From Thalassoroseus pseudoceratinae (GTDB lineage: Bacteria > Planctomycetota > Planctomycetia > Planctomycetales > Planctomycetaceae): a stretch of 64,000 nucleotides of DNA. The DNA is taken from NCBI RefSeq assembly GCF_011634775.1, contig NZ_JAALXT010000007.1:124001-188000 (forward strand), given 5' to 3'. Below are positions 57,566 through 64,000 of the stretch, in pieces. The notes beneath the pieces are model-generated. The model was not told the DNA's origin and ran no database searches. It saw nothing but the letters and a program-made list of their open reading frames with translations. How positions within the stretch are numbered: the stretch's first letter is position 1; every line of letters starts with the position of its first letter. The position numbers were made by a program, and so were the translations under genes.

Positions 57566-58840
57566 TTACATCCCAGCGGCAAGCGCTTCGAGATGTCGGC
57601 TAAAGTGATCGGCTAGCACTTCGGTGTAAGTGTCCGGATGCGATTCCAAGACCGACCGGACGGCGGGTCCCAGTTCAGGGTCTGTCAACGTCGATCCAAA
57701 CGTGCAGTGGAGAATCTGTCGACCAGGTTCGGTGAAGCCGACACCTTGTGGCACATCAGCCCAGCACTCAAGATAAACTTGTTCCAGCTTTTTGGCGTCT
57801 AGGCCATCAGCAGTAGGAACGGCGTCGTTCGTTGCGGACACATGATAGGTCGCTTTGTCGATGTCGTAGCGATCGCGGCCGAATTGTACGATGCGGCGGA
57901 ACAGGGCCTCATCGTGTCGAGCCACAACCCGAAGGGCTTCGAGGTAACTAGTGCCGGCGGTCTTCACATGGAACCGACCCTTCGTCGCCCGTGCGAGAGC
58001 GGCATACATCGAAAGTTTGTCTGAGCCCGAATGCAGACTCAGCTTGTAGGGGCCAAGCATTTCGGCAATTGCGGCATGATCGTTCAACGATGCTTCCAGG
58101 GCAGCAACATCGCCTTTGTAATCCACACCCTTTTCCAGTTCGCCAATAAACCGTGGAGCCAAACTAACGAGTTTCATTCCACCTTGAAGACACTGATCGG
58201 CAATGATGTAGTGCTCGGCTAGTGTTGTCGGCTGATCAGTCTCATCGACAGAGAGCTCGATTTCATAGTCGCCATTTTTCGCTTCGTGAACCGATTTGAT
58301 ATGGTCTCCTAAATGGAGCGCCCGCTGAATTGCAGAGCCATATTTGACTGCCGCTCGCATGCAGGCTTGCTCGTCTAACTCCACTTTCGAACCGGAGGGC
58401 AGGTCGATCGACTTGCCTAAATAACTCTCGTACCAAGGAGCCGACTCGCGGGCAGACTCGAACTTCTCACGGAGTGTGGCCTCATCATAGTCATCGGCCT
58501 TCTGGTCGACATCGTCCGACGGGTCAATCGTAAAGAAGGTGAATCCGACCGCTGCGGTGACATCAACATCCTCTGGGGTCTTCAAGTGATCCGCATCCGC
58601 CCCAATGCGCCCCTCCCAACCCGCGGATTTTGCACCGTTGAGGGCATCGTCCATTACCTGTTGCGGTGTCCGTTGAGTGCGTGTCATTTCGCGAATGGAT
58701 TGCTGCGGAAAGATCGGCTCGATCCCATTCGCCGACCGTTGCATCGCCACGACATGACCAGGCGTTGCGAGTCCGATCCGATCACCGAATCCAAAACTCG
58801 GAGCCAATCCTAGTGTCACACATTGCGGTTGTTCACTCAT
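57566..58840 (-). CDS. uxaE: Tagaturonate epimerase family protein (UxaE-like)
   Basis: A 424-residue cytoplasmic enzyme like UxaE, which interconverts D-tagaturonate and D-fructuronate at C4. Recognisable stretches are LGLAPSFGFGDRIGLATPGH at the start, WEGRIGADADHLKTPEDVD, and SLHSGSDKLSMY with FHVKTAGTSYLEALR, where the acidic and His residues likely bind metal. No signal peptide is seen. It is the last gene of a leftward set of three, 131 bases after a zinc-type dehydrogenase. With that enzyme it would send L-galactonate into the KDG pathway (inference). Confidence 0.85.
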   Translation of the reverse strand: MSEQPQCVTLGLAPSFGFGDRIGLATPGHVVAMQRSANGIEPIFPQQSIREMTRTQRTPQQVMDDALNGAKSAGWEGRIGADADHLKTPEDVDVTAAVGFTFFTIDPSDDVDQKADDYDEATLREKFESARESAPWYESYLGKSIDLPSGSKVELDEQACMRAAVKYGSAIQRALHLGDHIKSVHEAKNGDYEIELSVDETDQPTTLAEHYIIADQCLQGGMKLVSLAPRFIGELEKGVDYKGDVAALEASLNDHAAIAEMLGPYKLSLHSGSDKLSMYAALARATKGRFHVKTAGTSYLEALRVVARHDEALFRRIVQFGRDRYDIDKATYHVSATNDAVPTADGLDAKKLEQVYLECWADVPQGVGFTEPGRQILHCTFGSTLTDPELGPAVRSVLESHPDTYTEVLADHFSRHLEALAAGM

Positions 58841-58971
58841 TGTTATTGATCTTTCTATACCTAAGATTCAATTGTTTTCGAAGGAGAATACCTGTCCATA
58901 GATGCTAAACATCATCGATATGTTTGATACGCGATCCAATGGTTCTGCTTGGTCGTTTACTTTCAACGGCG

Positions 58972-59997
58972 TTAGACAACTTCGATCACTGCTTTGATCA
59001 CGCCAGATTCGGGGCGAGTGAACGATTCAAAATCAGAAATGACATCACTGAACGACGTCCGGTGGGTGATCCAAGGTTTCGTGTTGATTGTGCCATCTTC
59101 GATTAGACCGATGATGCGACCGAAGTCGCGAGGAAGAGCATTTCGTGAACCTTTGATCGTCATCTCCGGCTTATGAAGAGCCGGATGTGGAAAGGAGACT
59201 TCCGCCGTGGTAATACCAACGTAAACGAGCGAACCGGTATGGGCGACATAGTTCAAAGCGTTCGACATCGACCCGTTGTGGCCCGTTGCATCCGTCACGA
59301 CCGCGTATTTATCTCCACCGGTAATTTCTTGGATCTGTTCAACTTCACTGCCATCACCTTTGAACTGAATCGTGTGCGGCACGCCATAGTTTTCGCGGCA
59401 GAACTCCAAACGAGACTCAACCATATCCATCACAGTAATCGTGGCACCGGTCAATCGGGTGAACTCCAGGGTCGCTAATCCAATTGGTCCCGCGCCGATG
59501 ATTAGCACATGGTCACCCTCCTGCGGGGCACCTCGGTCGCAGGCGTGGCAACCGATGGCCAACGTCTCAACCAATGCAAGTTGCTCGTACGAAATCTTTG
59601 CAGACGGATGCAATTTGTCTGCACGAATTAAGAATTGCTCGCAAAGTCCACCATCGACCATTACGCCAATCACATTCAACGACTCGCAGCAGTTCCCGTT
59701 GCCTTTCCGGCAAGCAAAACACTTGCCGCAATTCATGTAAGGTTCGACACTGCATCGGTCTCCGACTTTGATATCCGTGACGCCATCCCCGACTTCTAAC
59801 ACTTCCACGCCGAGTTCGTGTCCGGGAATCCTTGGATAACTGAAGAACGGCATCTTGCCAAGATAGCCACTGTAGTCCGTTCCGCAGATGCCCATACGAT
59901 GGGTCCGCACTAGAGCTTGGCCCGGTCCGGGAGCACCCGGTTCGGCGATTTCAATGTGTTCAAAGCGTTTCGGTTCTTGAAGCTGGATGGCTTTCAT
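58972..59997 (-). CDS. Zinc-dependent MDR dehydrogenase, L-galactonate 5-dehydrogenase-like
   Basis: A 341-residue medium-chain alcohol dehydrogenase. Catalytic zinc ligands are Cys38 (GICGTD) and His60-Glu61 (PGHE). The structural zinc site is Cys90, Cys93, Cys96 and Cys104 (CGKCFACRKGNGNCC). The NAD fold is IGAGPIG (167-173) with an acidic residue at MDMVESR, favouring NAD. The general pattern is that of polyol and aldonate dehydrogenases such as LgoD and L-idonate dehydrogenase. Between an L-galactose dehydrogenase-like gene and a tagaturonate epimerase, oxidation of L-galactonate to D-tagaturonate is the best fitting reaction. Substrate choice rests on context, so L-fuconate or L-gulonate cannot be ruled out. 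Confidence 0.83.
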   Translation of the reverse strand: MKAIQLQEPKRFEHIEIAEPGAPGPGQALVRTHRMGICGTDYSGYLGKMPFFSYPRIPGHELGVEVLEVGDGVTDIKVGDRCSVEPYMNCGKCFACRKGNGNCCESLNVIGVMVDGGLCEQFLIRADKLHPSAKISYEQLALVETLAIGCHACDRGAPQEGDHVLIIGAGPIGLATLEFTRLTGATITVMDMVESRLEFCRENYGVPHTIQFKGDGSEVEQIQEITGGDKYAVVTDATGHNGSMSNALNYVAHTGSLVYVGITTAEVSFPHPALHKPEMTIKGSRNALPRDFGRIIGLIEDGTINTKPWITHRTSFSDVISDFESFTRPESGVIKAVIEVV

Positions 59998-60115
59998 TGG
60001 TTATCCACTGTTGAGCAGTTATTGAAATTGTGGTTTGAGACTCTGTGACCAAAACGTGAAGACTTCACGTGAACATCAGATGAGAACGGGATCGACGAAG
60101 ATACGATCACGGGAT

Positions 60116-61066
60116 CTAAGCATCGACTGTGGGCTCATCATTGTTTTCCGGACGACCTTCAATATAGAACCAGTTGTGGATCGGTTTAAGAATCTCTAGC
60201 ACTTCCGCGAGCAAAGTTTCATCGAGCGGTTCTTCAGTCCAATCGACCCATTGAGAAATTCGCTTAGGGTTTGCCGACCCCGTAACGCAAGTTGTGAAGT
60301 CAGGATTTGCTAGGGAAAATTGCAACGCCAGTTTCGCAATATCCACATCACGACTTGCACAGTGATCCGCGGCTTGCTTGACGATCTCGCGGACTTTAGG
60401 TGTCGCTTTATGCCACGTCGGCAACGGAGCGTTCGTTAGCAATCGTGCCGAGAATGGAGCAGCATTCATCAGACCGACTCCCTGTTCGTGACAAATCGGT
60501 ACAAGTTCCAAAGCCATATCGTTCTGCAACGTATAGTGATTGTAGGTCAGCAGCACATCAATCTTGGCGTTATTCAGGATGTACTTAAACATCTTCATGG
60601 GATAGCCACTCACCCCAATGAACCGCACCTTGCCTTTCTCCACCTGCTTTCGAAGAGCGGGAAGCGTCTCTTCGACGATCTGCGACATCTCGACGAACTC
60701 CAAGTCGTGACACAACACAATATCCAGGTGATCGACCTTCATCCGCTCCAACGAGATGTCGACGCTCTCTTCGACTCGTCGGGCACTGAAGTCGAAATGT
60801 TGTCCCGCGTAACGTCCTAATTTGGTTCCAAGATAGTAACTGTCCCGAGGAATTTCCGGCAGCACGCGTCCCAGCAGCATTTCACTCATCCCACGACCGT
60901 AGAACGGTGACGTGTCGATGAAATTCATCCCGCGGTCAATGGCCGTATGCACGCTTTGGCAGGCTTCGTTCAGATCAATATTGCGAAACTCCGCTCCCAA
61001 CGAGGACGCCCCGAAGGAAAGCGTTGTGAATTCCAATCCCGTTTTTCCAAGTGGTCTCTTTTCCAT
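60116..61066 (-). CDS. Aldo/keto reductase, L-galactose dehydrogenase-like
   Basis: A 316-residue AKR that resembles plant L-galactose dehydrogenase through most of its length: FGASSLGAEF, FIDTSPFYGRGMSEMLLG, GTKLGRY, HFDFSARRVEESVDISLERM, VLCHDLEF and LALQFSLANPD. The catalytic tetrad (numbering from the TTG at 61072) is Asp53, Tyr58, Lys84 and His122. I choose the ATG at 61066, with gggag 10 bases upstream. It would oxidise L-galactose, or L-fucose, to the 1,4-lactone with NAD(P). It is first of the three-gene leftward set and divergent from an AraC regulator. A 5-bp dyad (ttgcg/cgcaa at 61099-61112) lies just upstream. Confidence 0.85.
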   Translation of the reverse strand: MEKRPLGKTGLEFTTLSFGASSLGAEFRNIDLNEACQSVHTAIDRGMNFIDTSPFYGRGMSEMLLGRVLPEIPRDSYYLGTKLGRYAGQHFDFSARRVEESVDISLERMKVDHLDIVLCHDLEFVEMSQIVEETLPALRKQVEKGKVRFIGVSGYPMKMFKYILNNAKIDVLLTYNHYTLQNDMALELVPICHEQGVGLMNAAPFSARLLTNAPLPTWHKATPKVREIVKQAADHCASRDVDIAKLALQFSLANPDFTTCVTGSANPKRISQWVDWTEEPLDETLLAEVLEILKPIHNWFYIEGRPENNDEPTVDA

Positions 61067-61261
61067 GTTCAATCGACTCCCGTGGAAGATTTCTATTCTT
61101 GCGCACTCGCAAAATCACAGAATGCAGAGGGACGCAGTTCATCGGACCCGAGAACCGCGAAGTTGTGTTATTCTGGTAGTATCGTGAGAATTATGTCTGA
61201 GAACAGCGACAAACCAAATAGCCAGACTTATCATTTGCATGTCAATTTTTAACCGAAACCC

Positions 61262-62152
61262 ATGAGCCAGAATACACCCTCCGAATCGCTCCCGCCGTTT
61301 GTTTCTCGGCAGGTGACTGAAGCCCGGCGATTCTTTTTGAATCTGGACCCGAGCCGGCAGGCCGCGCTGGAAGTTGTGTGCGGCGGGGTGGAACGGATGC
61401 GTGCCGAGTACGTCATCGACCGCAAAGATTTCCCCTATTTCGCCGTTGAGCTTGTCGCTGAAGGCGAGGGCGTTCTTGCCATTAGCGGCGAGAAGTATGC
61501 GTTGTCGGCGGGCTCTTTATTTGCTTACGGGCCCCGCGTTCCCCACACGATTCGCAACCGAGCCGACAATCCCATGCGGAAATACTATCTTGATTTCGTG
61601 GGAACGCGAGCCGCCAAACTGCTTCAATCCGCCGGGCTGCGAACAGGCGCTAAACGTTACTCCGCCATCGCGGTTGGCGGGTTGCACGAACTGACGGATA
61701 TCTTCGAGATGCTAATTCGGGAAGCGAGTGAGACGGGTCCCATCGCTTCGTCCATCTCTGAATCGTTGACTCAGTTGTTGTTTCTGAAGATCCAGCAACT
61801 AAGACTTCCGAAAGGCAGTTCAATGCCCAGAGCCTATACAACCTACGAACGCGTCCGCCGCTACATCGAGGAGAACTATCTCGTTCTCGACACCGCTCAG
61901 GATGTCGCCGACCAATGTGAGATTACGTCGGTCTACCTTTCCCGCTTGTTTAGCCGATTCGCCGATTGCGGTGCCTATCAGTTTCTGCTCCAACGCAAGA
62001 TGAACTACGCAGCCGGGCTTTTGATGAACGAAGGTTTGTTAGTTAAAGATGTCGCGATGAAACTAGGCTTTGCAGATCCGTTTCAGTTCTCTCGAAGCTT
62101 CAAACGTGTCTATGGGATTCCTCCCACTCGATTAGTCAGCACGGGCCAGTGA
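61262..62152 (+). CDS. AraC-family transcriptional regulator
   Basis: A 296-residue regulator. The N-terminal cupin domain (about 40-130) has YFAVELVAEGEG and YGPRVPHTIRNR, as in sugar-sensing AraC proteins. The C-terminal double helix-turn-helix (about 195-290) has AQDVADQCEITSVYLSRLFS and VKDVAMKLGFADPFQFSRSF. It is divergent from the L-galactose dehydrogenase-like gene with about 195 bases between, so it most likely activates that cluster in response to a sugar (inference from layout). The region between holds a small dyad at 61099-61112. Confidence 0.92.
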   Translation: MSQNTPSESLPPFVSRQVTEARRFFLNLDPSRQAALEVVCGGVERMRAEYVIDRKDFPYFAVELVAEGEGVLAISGEKYALSAGSLFAYGPRVPHTIRNRADNPMRKYYLDFVGTRAAKLLQSAGLRTGAKRYSAIAVGGLHELTDIFEMLIREASETGPIASSISESLTQLLFLKIQQLRLPKGSSMPRAYTTYERVRRYIEENYLVLDTAQDVADQCEITSVYLSRLFSRFADCGAYQFLLQRKMNYAAGLLMNEGLLVKDVAMKLGFADPFQFSRSFKRVYGIPPTRLVSTGQ

Positions 62153-62404
62153 CTATCAAGACAACAGGGGCCGCTAGTTTTGAGAGTCGATCGGCTCGGG
62201 ACAATTATTGTGTCGCAAGTCTCGCTTCGGGTTTGGTGGATTCAATCCGTATGGGCACACGTTGGTTGACGTTACCCGGTTTGCATTTCAATGAAACTTG
62301 ACAACTTTCACGCTTGCACGAGACAACTTGACCGCGAGGAGTGTGCAGGTCGCGAGTGGTATTGTCACAGCGTCGTCAACGGAATGACAATTTCATTGTG
62401 AATG

Positions 62405-63574
62405 TTATGGTGCCGTTGTGGGGGCCGCGATGAGATCAATCGAAAGTTGACGCCCAGCGTGCCCAACTCCTGTGACCATAGCTTTGGAAGCAGCTGGTGG
62501 TCGCTTCGGGTCATAGTATTGAGGCCGCAGTTGATTGAGTTTTTGGCTGGCTTCGTCGTCGGAGACGTAATACGTCGCTTTCGCTAAATGAGTGAGATCC
62601 GACCCGGACATCTTCAAGGTCTTGATGATCTGCTCGAAAATCGCCTCCGTTTGCTGTTGGCCACTTCCAGGGTTCGGCGAGACAAACCCCGACAAGTAGA
62701 TCCGATTGTCACCATGAATGCGGGCGACCCGACTGTAGACTGGCGATGCCTTCATTTCCGGTGGTGTGAAGTACGTCACGCTGGATTCGGCTGTCGTGCT
62801 GGGAGCGGTTGCGATCATTTCGATCTCGATCGGTCGCGTCCCGCTTGCTGTCCACTCAACATAGGAGACCACCGGCATGTCGACGCCTTGGAATAGTTGT
62901 TTCACCTCGCGTTCAACTGTGGCTGCTTCGGTCATTGGATTCAGAAAGCACTTCAACGAGACGACGTGGTCTCGCTTCAACTTGAAATAGCCAATCGTTC
63001 TGATTAAGGATTTCAACGTCGCGCGAGTCGCGTTCTGAAGGTCCCCCGGTTCGGCTTGACCGGAAACATAAACCGCATCTCCGGGACGCAAACTTCGCAC
63101 ATGAACGGTCTCCTGCGTCGACCCGTTCTTTGGACTTTCACCCGCAATCACCGCGTCGAGCCCGATCTGATCGTGCTTGTTCGGGAGTCGCGTTTGAACA
63201 AATGAGACAGCCGGTCGCGCGTCCCCGTCGTACCAAGCAAGGAGTTGCTTGCTACACACCTCGCGGTTCTGTTCGTCGCTGAGGTAGATATTCAATTTGA
63301 CCAAATCGGATGTCGACAGCTCACACGCATCAAGGAGTTGTCGTAACTTTTGCAGGACGGAATTGGTTTGCTGCTCGAACGAAGTCTTGGCGTCGGCATT
63401 TGGCACAATCTGGTCGGTATGAAGCAGTGTGGCTCCGCGAACCTTGACCGCATCACTGGCCGCCCGATCCGCAGCGTTGCCGTACCGAGTCAACTGGGTT
63501 TCATCGGCTGCAAGCTCCGCAACTCCACAACCAAGGAGCAAGACCATCATGGTCCCATAGGAAAAACAACGCAT
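62405..63574 (-). CDS. Exported protein with three tandem RidA (YjgF/UK114) domains
   Basis: A 389-residue protein with an export signal (1-23). LLLGC at 12-16 may be a lipobox, so it could be a lipoprotein. Three RidA-fold units follow: about 40-145 (VRGATLLHTDQ to LDAVIAG), 155-257 (AVYVSGQAEPG to IEMIATA) and 275-385 (RIYLSGFVSPN to IDLIAAP). RidA hydrolyses reactive enamines/imines using an arginine. Units 1 and 3 have an Arg at about that place (ARPAVSFV, RPPAASKA) while unit 2 has DMPVVSYV and seems to lack it. Cytoplasmic RidA is a single-domain trimer, so this is a covalent pseudo-trimer outside the cytoplasm. Its substrate is unknown. Confidence 0.85.
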   Translation of the reverse strand: MRCFSYGTMMVLLLGCGVAELAADETQLTRYGNAADRAASDAVKVRGATLLHTDQIVPNADAKTSFEQQTNSVLQKLRQLLDACELSTSDLVKLNIYLSDEQNREVCSKQLLAWYDGDARPAVSFVQTRLPNKHDQIGLDAVIAGESPKNGSTQETVHVRSLRPGDAVYVSGQAEPGDLQNATRATLKSLIRTIGYFKLKRDHVVSLKCFLNPMTEAATVEREVKQLFQGVDMPVVSYVEWTASGTRPIEIEMIATAPSTTAESSVTYFTPPEMKASPVYSRVARIHGDNRIYLSGFVSPNPGSGQQQTEAIFEQIIKTLKMSGSDLTHLAKATYYVSDDEASQKLNQLRPQYYDPKRPPAASKAMVTGVGHAGRQLSIDLIAAPTTAP

Positions 63575-63869
63575 TCAATTCGCCTTATCGCCAACGATGT
63601 GTGTCCAATGCCCAAACAATCACTTCGGTTTCTGAATCTCACGCGATGCTGCACGCCGCAATCGCCTTGAAACCGTCTTACGAAGCGCCCCTATGTTACC
63701 AACTCATTGCGACAGAAGATATCGCCAACCGCTGATGTGTTGCAAATTCATGGCAAAGTGTGATTCACTAAACTCTTCTTTACGAACGTGCAAACCCGCA
63801 ACAACCCGCGAACCACAGGATAAGAGTCAACACTAGAATTGACGTTCAACAGACTCGACCGGATCTTGT

Positions 63870-64000
63870 CTAGTTGGACTTCAATCCGGCGGTGTTCTCT
63901 GTGACGACCTGATAGTCTTTCGCATCGAGGGACTTGGAAAGATCAACAGAATATTGCATCTTCGCTAGTGGTTGGAGTGGGGTGTCACTGTATTGAAGCC
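63870..64000 (-). CDS. C-terminal end of a leftward gene cut by the window edge
   Basis: A frame open from the window edge ends in TAG at 63870 and gives 42 residues, starting LQYSDTPLQPLAKMQYSVDL and ending VVTENTAGLKSN. The composition is protein-like, with no internal stop, and the other two leftward frames have stops within 50 bases. The family cannot be told. The 295 bases between it and the RidA gene hold nothing I recognise. Confidence 0.5.
   Translation of the reverse strand, partial: LQYSDTPLQPLAKMQYSVDLSKSLDAKDYQVVTENTAGLKSN

Overview
The window comes from a planctomycete (Planctomycetota). The evidence is a secreted cytochrome/DUF1549/DUF1553 protein followed by a DUF1501 protein, several very large Ser/Thr kinases carrying AAA, TPR or WD40 parts, an ECF sigma factor fused in an operon to a kinase, a very large FG-GAP protein with an N-terminal LEPR-XLL-like motif, a Cys-type sulfatase, and an archaeal-like formyltransferase/hydrolase subunit A (FhcA). 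Few genes have strong ribosome sites. I saw no rRNA, tRNA, CRISPR array, integrase or insertion sequence.

Layout. 1-12.6 kb is signalling: two tandem kinase-NTPase-TPR giants (the first cut by the window edge), then an ECF sigma factor and a membrane WD40 kinase 3 bases apart. 12.8-20.6 kb is envelope and polymer metabolism: a DUF4838 glycosidase-like protein divergent from a cytochrome/DUF1549/DUF1553-DUF1501 pair. 20.7-22.2 kb holds three tandem related small secreted proteins of unknown function. 22.4-25.9 kb is a kinase with an anti-sigma-type zinc finger and WD40 repeats. 26.6-29.3 kb has an aldo/keto reductase and SelO. A decayed copy of the start of the 52-kb sulfatase gene follows at 29.5-30.0 kb.

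30.1-42 kb looks like a metal, probably zinc, homeostasis island: three COG0523 (CobW/ZNG1-type) GTPases, FhcA, a FeoB-like transporter, a flavoprotein with a Cys-rich tail, a divergent Fur/Zur-family repressor, a HisI paralogue with an altered zinc ligand, a DUF1826 protein and a broken ABC ATPase. A near-identical 20-bp dyad lies at the Fur/flavoprotein promoter (around 37787) and before a prepilin-like gene (around 44642). A weaker relative lies upstream of the 2003-residue surface protein (around 51814), whose two 'choice-of-anchor M'-like modules belong to a family linked to zinc uptake in Actinobacteria. I infer one regulon.

52.2-56.2 kb has a sulfatase and a PhoD phosphatase, convergent around a perfect 13-bp inverted repeat. 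56.8-62.2 kb has an Rrf2 regulator and a cluster that reads as L-galactose catabolism: an L-galactose dehydrogenase-like AKR, an L-galactonate dehydrogenase-like MDR enzyme and a UxaE-type tagaturonate epimerase, with a divergent AraC regulator. The window ends with a secreted triple-RidA protein and the tail of one more gene. All functions are read from sequence motifs and memory of families; nothing was searched.
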